64,000 nt of DNA, taken from contig NZ_VIWO01000003.1 of NCBI RefSeq assembly GCF_007829335.1, positions 682,001-746,000 on the forward strand. Direction: 5' to 3'. A program made the position numbers and the translations under genes. The stretch's first letter is position 1. Each line of letters opens with the position of its first letter. This document shows positions 27,083-35,052 of this stretch, piece by piece. Origin of the DNA: Chitinophaga polysaccharea. GTDB lineage: Bacteria; Bacteroidota; Bacteroidia; Chitinophagales; Chitinophagaceae. The notes under the pieces were generated by a model. It searched no databases, was not told where the DNA came from, and saw only the letters and a program-made list of their open reading frames with translations.

Positions 27083-28009
27083 ATGAGTACAATACTAAAA
27101 ATAGAGGGGCTCTCGCACCGCTACAGCAGCGCCTGGGCTATACGTGACATCAACCTGGAAATAAACCAGGCAGGGGTAGTAGGACTACTCGGCTCCAACG
27201 GTGCTGGTAAATCTACCACCATGAACATCCTGTGCGGGGTACTGAACCAAACGGAAGGACAAGTAACTGTTAATGGCATCAACATGCGGGAAAACCCGGA
27301 AGAAGCCAAGAAGAACATCGGCTTCCTGCCACAGAACCCGCCGGTATATACTGATCTTACGGTAGATGAATACCTGGCTTACTGTGCCCAGCTGCGTAGA
27401 ATGGAGAAAGGAAAGATAAAACAGGCGGTAGAAGAAGCCAAGGAACGGTGTGGTATTGCCCATTTCAGCACACGACTGATAGGCAATCTCTCGGGCGGCT
27501 ACCGCCAGCGGGTAGGCATTGCGCAGGCCATCATCCACAAGCCCAAACTGGTAGTGATGGACGAGCCCACCAACGGGCTCGATCCAAACCAGCTGATCGA
27601 AGCCAGGAAATTAATACGGGAAATAGGACAGGACCATACGGTATTGCTCTCTTCCCATATCCTGTCGGAAGTACACCTGCTTTGCCGGGAAATAGTGATG
27701 ATAGAAGGGGGAAGGGTGATCTTCTCCGACTCGATGGATGCTTTCAACAACTACGTACAACCACACAGCGTATTAGCCCGCATGGAAAATCCTCCTTCCG
27801 CCACAGAACTGATGAAAATACCAGGGGCTACCAAAGTTGAATTTCTGAGCGACCGGCAGATACGCATTTATTTCGATGGCGACCAGGATATAACCGAAAG
27901 GATCATCAGCGCCAGCGTTCAGCAAGGATGGAGGCTGCGGGAGATCAACCTCGACAAAGGCCTGCTGGACGATATTTTCAAGCAATTATCCATTCAATCT
28001 CTCCAATAA
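27083..28009 (+). CDS. ABC transporter ATP-binding protein, GldA-like
   Basis: 308 residues. Walker A GSNGAGKST (~41-49), signature LSGGYRQRVGIAQA, Walker B LVVMDEPTNGLDP, H-loop SSHILSEV. The C-terminal ~80 residues match the extra domain of GldA/NatA-type ATPases. The next gene encodes a fused GldF/GldG-like permease, so the two form one transporter at the inner membrane. GldA/F/G was first described in gliding motility, but copies in SusCD operons need not serve gliding. ATG 27083 is preferred to an upstream in-frame TTG at 27059. Confidence 0.88.
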   Translation: MSTILKIEGLSHRYSSAWAIRDINLEINQAGVVGLLGSNGAGKSTTMNILCGVLNQTEGQVTVNGINMRENPEEAKKNIGFLPQNPPVYTDLTVDEYLAYCAQLRRMEKGKIKQAVEEAKERCGIAHFSTRLIGNLSGGYRQRVGIAQAIIHKPKLVVMDEPTNGLDPNQLIEARKLIREIGQDHTVLLSSHILSEVHLLCREIVMIEGGRVIFSDSMDAFNNYVQPHSVLARMENPPSATELMKIPGATKVEFLSDRQIRIYFDGDQDITERIISASVQQGWRLREINLDKGLLDDIFKQLSIQSLQ

Positions 28010-28018
28010 TATTCTTAC

Positions 28019-30352
28019 ATGAAGATGATATTCAAGATCGCGAGAACAGAATTGCGTAACCTTTTCTATTCTCCGGTAGCGTGGTTTCTAACAATTGCCT
28101 TTATGGTACAATGCGGCATATACTACACGTATGCCTTGTATCCTGTGGCCAAATGGCAGGAGGTGCTGCAACAAAATACGGCCAAGTTCAAAGATTTTGG
28201 CTTATCCATGACCAACGGCATATTCCTGGCGCCAGATGGCATTTTTTCGAACGTATTACAGAACTTATATCTTTTTGTGCCCCTGCTGACCATGGGGCTG
28301 ATCAGCCGGGAAATTAACAATGGCACCATCAAACTATTATATTCCTCCCCGGTAAAGGTAAGAGAGATTGTGTTGGGTAAATACCTGGCCATTATGATCT
28401 ATAACCTGTTGCTGGTAGGGATTGTAGGGATCTTCATGGTAACGGGACTGATTAACATCCGGCATGCAGATTATGGCGTGCTGTTATCGGCCGCACTGGG
28501 CTTTTACCTGCTCGTATGCGCTTATACCGCCATTGGGCTGTTTATGTCGAGCCTTACCACTTACCAGATTGTATCCGCGATAGGCAGTTTCATCCTCATC
28601 TTTGTGTTAAGCCGCATTGGTGGCCTGTGGCAGAAGTACGACTTCGTCAGGGACCTGACTTATTTCCTGTCCCTGTCCGGCCGAACCACCAAAATGCTGA
28701 GAGGGCTGATCACCACCAAAGACCTGGTATATTTCCTTGTGATCGTATATATGTTTGTAGGCTTCACGCTGATCAAATTAAAAGCAGGTCGTGAGTCGAA
28801 GCCCTGGTACGTGAAAGTCGGCAGGTATGCACTGATAGCACTTACCACGCTGATCGTAGGCTACTTTACTTCCCGGCCGGGATACATCGGTTACTGGGAT
28901 ACCACCGCTACAAAAAGCAATACCTTACATGCCAATACCCAGCAGATCATTCGCGACATGAAAGGGGAGCCGCTGGAGGTAACGCTGTATTGTAACCTCT
29001 TTGGCGGCGGTGTGAGCCGTGGGTTACCTGAAAACCGCAACGACTACCTCTGGACACTCTGGGAACCCTACCTGCGGTTTAAGCCGGATGTGAAGTTTAA
29101 CTATGTATACTATTACGATGTAGCTGATAACGACAGCACCCTGTATAAAACCTGGGTGGGCAAAAGCGCGAAAGAGATTGCGGAAAAGATGTGCGAAGGC
29201 TACGACATCAAGCCGTCGCTGTTTACGCCAGGCCCGGAAGTGCGCAAAGCGATTGACCTGCAGCCGGAGAACTACCGCCTGGTCATGCAGTTGAAATACA
29301 AAGGCAAAACCACTTTCCTCCGCACTTTCGATGACGCCACTTTTTGGCCGGAAGAACAGCAGGTAGCTGCTGCCTTTAAACGACTGCTTCAGCCATCAAT
29401 GCCAAAAACTATTTTCCTGACCGGCAATCTCGAACGCGATATTACCAAGAAAGGAGAGCGGGAATATAGCTATCATTCATTAGCAAAAGACAATCGTTAT
29501 TCCCTGATCAACCTGGGATTTGATTCCGATACGTTGTCTGCTGATACACATGATATCCCGGCAGATGTGACCACATTGGTGCTGGCAGATCCTAAAACTA
29601 CGCTGAGTACTACTACTATGGACCGTGTACAGCAATATCTCCACAAAGGTGGTAATATGCTGATATTGGGCGAGCCTGGCAAGCAGCAGATGCTCAACCC
29701 GCTGTTGCAGGGACTGGGCGTGCATATGCTGGATGGTACGCTGATTGAGTTGTCGAAAGATGAAATGCCGCATATGGTGAAGCCATTCATTACCCATGAG
29801 GCAACAGACCTTTCCCAGGAACCTATCCTGACGCTGCTGAAAGACGGACTTAAGCATGGGGAGGAGGATAGTATGCCTATGCTGATGCCTGGCGTGACCG
29901 GCCTCACATTTACTACCGACAGCGGCTATACGATTACTCCATTGCTCAATACCGCAGCAGGCAAGGTTTGGCTGAAGGCCGGCGCCCTGGTGACTGATTC
30001 GGTGCAACCGGTGTATAGTCCCGCAGAAGGCGATAGCCAGGCGCCTTATTATACTACCGCCGTATCGCTTAGCCGGAAAGTGAATAATAAAGAGCAGCGT
30101 ATTATTGTGAGTGCCGATGCCGATTTCATGAGCAACTTGCGCCAGGGAGGCGCATTTCTCAGTCGCTCGTATTACTCCTGGCTCGACTACGGCAACTTCC
30201 CGATATACACGCCCAGACCCAAGGCGCAGGACACCTTGCTGACCATTGGCACTACCGGTGCAGGCATTCTTAAAATCGTATATGTGTGGGTGTTACCCGG
30301 ACTGGTATTGCTGACAGGAACCGTATTATTGATCAGGAGAAAAAGAAAATAA
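28019..30352 (+). CDS. ABC-2 type permease fused to GldG-like auxiliary domain (GldF-GldG fusion)
   Basis: 777 residues. The first ~240 residues are a six-helix ABC-2 permease (VAWFLTIAFMVQCGIYYTYA; LLLVGIVGIFMVTGLI; IGSFILIFVLS; LVYFLVIVYMFVGFTLI). A further helix (ALIALTTLIVGYFTSR) leads into a large periplasmic GldG/ABC-auxiliary domain (LEVTLYCNLFGGGVSRGLPE; MLILGEPGKQQMLNPLLQGL) and one C-terminal anchor helix (VWVLPGLVLLTGTVLLI). In Flavobacterium gliding genes gldF and gldG are separate; here they are one chain. It starts 9 bases after the ATPase gene and is presumably its partner. Confidence 0.88.
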   Translation: MKMIFKIARTELRNLFYSPVAWFLTIAFMVQCGIYYTYALYPVAKWQEVLQQNTAKFKDFGLSMTNGIFLAPDGIFSNVLQNLYLFVPLLTMGLISREINNGTIKLLYSSPVKVREIVLGKYLAIMIYNLLLVGIVGIFMVTGLINIRHADYGVLLSAALGFYLLVCAYTAIGLFMSSLTTYQIVSAIGSFILIFVLSRIGGLWQKYDFVRDLTYFLSLSGRTTKMLRGLITTKDLVYFLVIVYMFVGFTLIKLKAGRESKPWYVKVGRYALIALTTLIVGYFTSRPGYIGYWDTTATKSNTLHANTQQIIRDMKGEPLEVTLYCNLFGGGVSRGLPENRNDYLWTLWEPYLRFKPDVKFNYVYYYDVADNDSTLYKTWVGKSAKEIAEKMCEGYDIKPSLFTPGPEVRKAIDLQPENYRLVMQLKYKGKTTFLRTFDDATFWPEEQQVAAAFKRLLQPSMPKTIFLTGNLERDITKKGEREYSYHSLAKDNRYSLINLGFDSDTLSADTHDIPADVTTLVLADPKTTLSTTTMDRVQQYLHKGGNMLILGEPGKQQMLNPLLQGLGVHMLDGTLIELSKDEMPHMVKPFITHEATDLSQEPILTLLKDGLKHGEEDSMPMLMPGVTGLTFTTDSGYTITPLLNTAAGKVWLKAGALVTDSVQPVYSPAEGDSQAPYYTTAVSLSRKVNNKEQRIIVSADADFMSNLRQGGAFLSRSYYSWLDYGNFPIYTPRPKAQDTLLTIGTTGAGILKIVYVWVLPGLVLLTGTVLLIRRKRK

Positions 30353-30363
30353 AATACACAGGC

Positions 30364-31671
30364 ATGATATTGCAAACAGATGACCAGACTATAGAAGATC
30401 TCCGGATATTCGGCAAGCGCGACAGCAGCGGCATCTACGACCTGTATAACCATACCCACACCCGGGGAGGTGAAGCGATACTGGGAGATATGTTCCGCCA
30501 TCCTTTGTCGGACCGGGGGGAGATTAACCGCAGAAGCAGCATCATTGAGCATTTTGCGCGATATAATATCCGGTTCCCATTCAATGCCTCTTTGTTTGAT
30601 ATGGCAGAGAAATACCTGGCTAATGCCGACGCACAAACGAAAAATGCTACGCGTAACGCAGCCCTGGGGGAAAAGGAAATTAACAACGGCGTGAGCGCCG
30701 TCATCGAGTTGATTCAACAGGTAGGCGCCTTCGTTCATTCAGATGCTGTGGAAGGCATTGCGGCTTATGCCCGCGAACGCCAGGATATTGTAAGCCTGCT
30801 GGATGATCCGGCGCTGGCGCCGGTACATGGAGAAAAGGGAAAAGGCAAGCTGTCGTATGCGGCGGTAACTGCCTATGACCTGCTATTCCGCACCCGGGAG
30901 CGCCAGCGCATTGAAAAAATCCTGCAGCATGTATATTACCTCGACGTATATATTTCAGTAGCCAAAGTAGCCACAGAACAGCGCTTTGTATTTCCCACAG
31001 CGCTGGAAAAGGGAGGCGATCTGTTATTGTTGGAAGGAGTATATCACCCCGGGCTGAAGAACGCCATCGGCAATAACGTGCGGCTGAATGCCGCAGAACA
31101 TGTCATCTTCCTGACCGGGGCTAACATGGCGGGAAAGTCAACTTTTCTGCGTTCGCTGAGCATTGCCGTATACCTGGCGCATATGGGATTCCCGGTAGCG
31201 GCGCGGCGGATGGAGTTTGTAGTGCTGGACGGTATTTATACCACCATCAACCTGCCCGACAACCTGGGCATGGGCGCCAGCCACTTTTATGCGGAAGTAC
31301 TGCGGGTGAAAAAGATTGCGACAGAGTTGGGGGCAGGCAAATCGCTGCTGGTTATTTTCGACGAGCTTTTCCGCGGTACCAACGTAAAAGACGCCCATGA
31401 GGCTACGGTAGCCATTACCGGCGCCTTTACCAAAAAGAAGAACAGCCTGTTTGTCATCTCCTCCCATATTGTGGAAGCAGGAGAAGACCTGAAACAATAT
31501 CCGGGGACGGGATTCCTCTATCTGCCTACCCGCATGAACGGGCATACGCCGGAATATACATATACCCTTGAACGTGGTATCACAGATGATCGTCACGGGA
31601 TGATCATCATTCGCAACGAAGGGATACCGGATATCCTGAAGAATGGCCGTAAACGTGCATTGGAACAATAA
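30364..31671 (+). CDS. MutS-like ATPase without mismatch-recognition domain, copy 1
   Basis: About 435 residues from ATG 30364. The C-terminal half is the MutS ATPase: Walker A GANMAGKSTFLRSL (~residue 252), Walker B VIFDELFRGTN, and the SSHIVEAG switch histidine. The N-terminal half is a helical core/lever region (YDLYNHTHTRGGEAILGDMF). The mismatch-binding domain with its Phe-x-Glu motif and the connector domain are absent, as is a Smr nuclease domain. So it is not a mismatch-repair MutS or a MutS2 of usual build. It resembles the next gene product along its whole length, marking an old tandem duplication. Role unknown; heterodimerisation is plausible because MutS ATPases act as dimers. Confidence 0.82.
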   Translation: MILQTDDQTIEDLRIFGKRDSSGIYDLYNHTHTRGGEAILGDMFRHPLSDRGEINRRSSIIEHFARYNIRFPFNASLFDMAEKYLANADAQTKNATRNAALGEKEINNGVSAVIELIQQVGAFVHSDAVEGIAAYARERQDIVSLLDDPALAPVHGEKGKGKLSYAAVTAYDLLFRTRERQRIEKILQHVYYLDVYISVAKVATEQRFVFPTALEKGGDLLLLEGVYHPGLKNAIGNNVRLNAAEHVIFLTGANMAGKSTFLRSLSIAVYLAHMGFPVAARRMEFVVLDGIYTTINLPDNLGMGASHFYAEVLRVKKIATELGAGKSLLVIFDELFRGTNVKDAHEATVAITGAFTKKKNSLFVISSHIVEAGEDLKQYPGTGFLYLPTRMNGHTPEYTYTLERGITDDRHGMIIIRNEGIPDILKNGRKRALEQ

Positions 31672-31681
31672 AAGAACTGTT

Positions 31682-32998
31682 ATGAGCTTCAATATCGATA
31701 AACAGACCGTAGATGAGCTGAACCTGCTGGGTAAATACCGTAACGGTTCTGTATACCACCTGTTCAACCAGGTGAAGACGAGGGGAGGAGAACAGGTACT
31801 GGACAACATCTTCCGTCATCCATTGGAAGATGCCACCGCTATCAACGAAAGGGCGACTATTTTCCGCGCCTTCCAGGAGGCGCAGCTGGCGTTTCCGTTC
31901 GATGCCCCGCAGCTGCACCTGATGCGCGAATATCTCGACGGCAGCGCTCCCCGCAGTGCCGCCGTAATCATGATAGATACCCTTGTCAAAAAGGGCCTGG
32001 CCACGCTTACCCGCGATGAAAGGTATCGCCGGAAAGTACAGGGGCTGCAGGCTACTATCGTAACGCTAAAACGGTGCTACAGTTTCCTGCAAACGCTGCC
32101 TGCCACTACCGGTCAATATGCCGCACGGGTGGGCGCCATCAGGGATATCCTCGCAAACAGCCAGGTAGACAAGCTAATGAACATTGATATCTATCAACCA
32201 CTGTCGGTGAGCACACTCGCCTTCTATGATCATTTGCTGAAGGGGCGTCTGCGCGACGACATGGAACAGGTATTGACCTTTATTTATGAACTGGACGTAA
32301 ACATTGCTGTCAGTGATATAGCCAGGGCCAAAGGATTCACCTATGCCACTGCGCTGCCGAAAGGAAAAAACAAATTAACGATTACCGGTTTGCGACATCC
32401 CTGCCTGCAGGGCGCCGTGGGCAATGATCTGGCTATGGAAGAAAATAGTAATGTACTGTTTCTCACCGGGGCTAATATGGCCGGTAAATCCACACTGATG
32501 AAATCTGTCGGCATCGGGTTGTACCTGGCCCACATGGGTTTCCCGGTGGCGGCCGATACGATGTCGTTTTCCGTAAGAGAAGGTATTTGTTCTTCTATCA
32601 ACGTAGCAGACAACATCCACCTGGGCTACAGCCATTTCTATGCGGAAGTGATGCGCGTGAAACAGGCCGCTGAAGCAGCTGCCAGCGGTAAACGGTTGCT
32701 GCTGATGTTCGATGAGCTGTTTAAGGGCACCAACGTAAAAGATGCTTTCGATGGAACGCTGGCGGTTACTTCTGCTTTCGCGGAGTACCAGGACTGCCTG
32801 TTCATCGTGTCTACGCATATTATTGAAGTGGGAGAGGCACTGAAAGGGAATCCTAACATCCGGTTTGCCTTCCTGCCTACGGTAATGGAAGGTGCGCGGC
32901 CGCGTTATACCTACCGCCTCCAGGAAGGGATTACGGAAGACCGGCAGGGGATGATGATCATCCGCAACGAAGGTATCCTGGAATTAATCGGCTCCTGA
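31682..32998 (+). CDS. MutS-like ATPase without mismatch-recognition domain, copy 2
   Basis: About 438 residues from ATG 31682 (an in-frame ATG at 31643 overlaps copy 1). The start DKQTVDELNLLGKYRNGSVY parallels copy 1 (DDQTIEDLRIFGKRDSSGIY), as do TRGGEQVLDNIFRHPLED, Walker A GANMAGKSTLMKSV (~residue 263), Walker B LMFDELFKGTN and STHIIEVG. Both copies keep all ATPase motifs, so neither looks decayed. As in copy 1, the mismatch-recognition, connector and Smr domains are missing. Genes upstream (ABC transporter) and downstream (S41 protease) are close enough to be in one transcript. Confidence 0.82.
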   Translation: MSFNIDKQTVDELNLLGKYRNGSVYHLFNQVKTRGGEQVLDNIFRHPLEDATAINERATIFRAFQEAQLAFPFDAPQLHLMREYLDGSAPRSAAVIMIDTLVKKGLATLTRDERYRRKVQGLQATIVTLKRCYSFLQTLPATTGQYAARVGAIRDILANSQVDKLMNIDIYQPLSVSTLAFYDHLLKGRLRDDMEQVLTFIYELDVNIAVSDIARAKGFTYATALPKGKNKLTITGLRHPCLQGAVGNDLAMEENSNVLFLTGANMAGKSTLMKSVGIGLYLAHMGFPVAADTMSFSVREGICSSINVADNIHLGYSHFYAEVMRVKQAAEAAASGKRLLLMFDELFKGTNVKDAFDGTLAVTSAFAEYQDCLFIVSTHIIEVGEALKGNPNIRFAFLPTVMEGARPRYTYRLQEGITEDRQGMMIIRNEGILELIGS

Positions 32999-33026
32999 CG
33001 TTTTCATACATTTCAAAACAAATTAC

Positions 33027-34511
33027 ATGAAGAGATTGATCATTTCCGGCGCCCTAGCGTTGCTGGCGCTTTGCAGTATGCGGGTATCTGCCCAGGAGAA
33101 AAAACTGGCCAACCTGACGAAAGAGGACTTCATTGCAGATTTTAAACTGGCAGTGGAGATATTGAAGAAACAACATCCCAATCCTTATAAATTTATAGAC
33201 TCCATCAGCTTCCAGCGCAAGGTGGATTCGCTGATGGAAAAGGCAGCGGGGCAGCCCGATGTGCTTTCCTGCCTGCAATATTCACCTGTCTATCTCGTGA
33301 GTGATGTGCACACCAACCTGGGCGTGAGCAACGATAATGCGAAAGAGCTGTATAGCCTGATCCACCTGTTTCCTTACCCGGTGGTTATAGAGAGAGGTAA
33401 GATATTTATTAATATCAAAGGCGGCCCTGTTCCTTTTGGCGCGGAAGTAACCAGCATTAATAATATGCCGGTGAAAGATATACTCCAGGCATTGTCGGCT
33501 TCCGCCTACAGCGATGGCCACATTACCACTGGTATGGACCGTCTGTATCCTAACTTCCAGGTGATGTACAGCCTGTTGTCGCCCAACCAGTCAACGTTCC
33601 AGGTGAGTTATATTACGCCCGGCAGCAACGACACCAAAAAGGTAACGCTGCCTTTCGCTGATCCTACACAGGCGTTCCATGCCAGCAAGATGGGCGTATT
33701 TCCGGTGAACCTGCTGCAGCGCGCCTACTATATCTACAATAACTATTACGATGATACGAAAACAGGTGTGCTCACCGTGAACACCTTCGCGATCAATGAA
33801 TCGGATGCGTATAAAGAATTCAGTGAGTTTTTTAAAGAGATCAACAAGCGTCAGTATAAGCAGGTAATCATCGATGTACGGGCCAATGGCGGCGGTAATC
33901 CGGCCATCTCAGCACTGCTGTATTCCTTCCTTACCGATGCGCCATTCCGGAATGTATACAACTACCGCACCCGCACCATCGACATTGCCTACCCTGAATA
34001 TGCGATCGCAGAAAATGGGAGACGCTTGTCGGACGAAGATTTGCAAAGCCAGAAGAACTTCCTCTACCAGCGTTTCGATAAAGACAGCAGCGGATTATAT
34101 ATCGGCAACGCCCGGCTGCGTGACGGTTTGCTCGAAAACTTTCCGCCCGATAAAGACGCCTTTCATGGTAAAGTATATGTGCTTACCGGTGGCGGCACCG
34201 TATCAGCAGCCACCTACTTTGCCGCACTGGTACAGCAAAATAAAAGAGGCTTGATTATCGGCAAAGAAACTGGCAGCGGTGCCGCCGCTACCACGGCAGC
34301 CTGGTTTATGAAATACCTGCTGCCCCGCACCAAAAGCATACTATCGGTGCCGATGTCGGAGTTATACTTCTTCAACGCTACAGCGGATAAAGGCCACGGC
34401 ATTCTTCCTGACAAGGAAGTGCCCATGAATAAGTTTGTTTCGTATATCCAGGCCAGTAAGGACCCGGAAATGAGCTATACCCTGGAGTTGATTTCGGGAG
34501 AAAAACATTAA
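33027..34511 (+). CDS. S41-family (C-terminal-processing/tricorn-like) serine peptidase, exported
   Basis: 494 residues with signal peptide (ISGALALLALCSMRVSAQ). The core shows QVIIDVRANGGGNPAISALL and VYVLTGGGTVSAATYFAALV, where Ser393 is the likely nucleophile, followed by GLIIGKETGSGAAATTAAWF and KGHGILPDKEV, the usual end of the S41 fold. A PDZ-like segment occurs around residues 125-160 (GGPVPFGAEVTSINNMPVKD). It closes the locus 2 gene string, 28 bases after MutS copy 2, and acts in the periplasm. Substrate unknown. Confidence 0.87.
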   Translation: MKRLIISGALALLALCSMRVSAQEKKLANLTKEDFIADFKLAVEILKKQHPNPYKFIDSISFQRKVDSLMEKAAGQPDVLSCLQYSPVYLVSDVHTNLGVSNDNAKELYSLIHLFPYPVVIERGKIFINIKGGPVPFGAEVTSINNMPVKDILQALSASAYSDGHITTGMDRLYPNFQVMYSLLSPNQSTFQVSYITPGSNDTKKVTLPFADPTQAFHASKMGVFPVNLLQRAYYIYNNYYDDTKTGVLTVNTFAINESDAYKEFSEFFKEINKRQYKQVIIDVRANGGGNPAISALLYSFLTDAPFRNVYNYRTRTIDIAYPEYAIAENGRRLSDEDLQSQKNFLYQRFDKDSSGLYIGNARLRDGLLENFPPDKDAFHGKVYVLTGGGTVSAATYFAALVQQNKRGLIIGKETGSGAAATTAAWFMKYLLPRTKSILSVPMSELYFFNATADKGHGILPDKEVPMNKFVSYIQASKDPEMSYTLELISGEKH

Positions 34512-34530
34512 TTAGTGGCAACGGTTGAGT

Positions 34531-34567
34531 GGGGGCCATGCGGCGGTAGCTGCATGTGCCCTTTTTG
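34531..34567 (+). terminator. Intrinsic terminator ending the locus 2 gene string
   Basis: An imperfect GC stem (GGG..CATGC with GCATG..CCC) at 34531-34561 is followed by TTTTT (34562-34566). It lies 19 bases past the S41 stop and just before the converging tautomerase gene. Confidence 0.65.
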
Positions 34568-34579
34568 TTTCCGGCACAT

Positions 34580-34957
34580 TTAAAAATGCCGGTTCCTCCC
34601 CACATTCGCCGGGTTAATCAATGCTCTGTTGCAATACGTTTCCGGATCAAAATCATCCACATTGATAGATAGAAACGATACCTCCGGTAATAGCGGCGCT
34701 AATTGCTGTATGATCACAGTAGATAGATGAGATTTCTGTTCTGTAGTACGCCCTCCCATAATACTGGCGTATATATGCAGGAAGCTGTCTTTTCCATGTC
34801 CCAGTTTGTAATGGGCAAAAGCGTTGAGCCGAACTTTAATATCATTTTCGGCAAATAACCCGGTAGATTCCGCGGCCTGGTGCACGGTATCCATGATCAA
34901 TTCAGGGGATTGCTGTTCCAGCACATTGTTAGAGCATTCGATTACAAAATGAGGCAT
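34580..34957 (-). CDS. hpaF: 5-carboxymethyl-2-hydroxymuconate isomerase family protein (tautomerase fold)
   Basis: 125 residues. The N-terminus MPHFVIECSNNVLE is the hallmark of CHMI (HpaF): Pro2, exposed after Met removal, is the catalytic base. Length and the segments GKDSFLHIYASIMGGRTTEQ and FLSINVDDFDPETYCNR fit the family. The enzyme isomerises a muconate intermediate of homoprotocatechuate breakdown. No other hpa gene is in the window, so its physiological substrate here is uncertain; the symbol denotes the family. The gene is monocistronic and converges on the S41 gene. Confidence 0.85.
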   Translation of the reverse strand: MPHFVIECSNNVLEQQSPELIMDTVHQAAESTGLFAENDIKVRLNAFAHYKLGHGKDSFLHIYASIMGGRTTEQKSHLSTVIIQQLAPLLPEVSFLSINVDDFDPETYCNRALINPANVGRNRHF

Positions 34958-34988
34958 ATCGACAGTGTATTGTGTCTCCTAAATATAC

Positions 34989-35022
34989 GTAAAAAGTAAA
35001 GCTGGTCTATGCAGACCAGCTT
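34989..35022 (-). terminator. Intrinsic terminator ending the GH16 locus
   Basis: On the minus strand, AAGCTGGTCT-gcat-AGACCAGCTT (34999-35022) is a perfect 10-bp stem followed by TACTTTTTACG. It begins 31 bases after the GH16 stop. Confidence 0.85.
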
Positions 35023-35052
35023 CACATAAAAGCACAATGGCGTGTGCGATCA

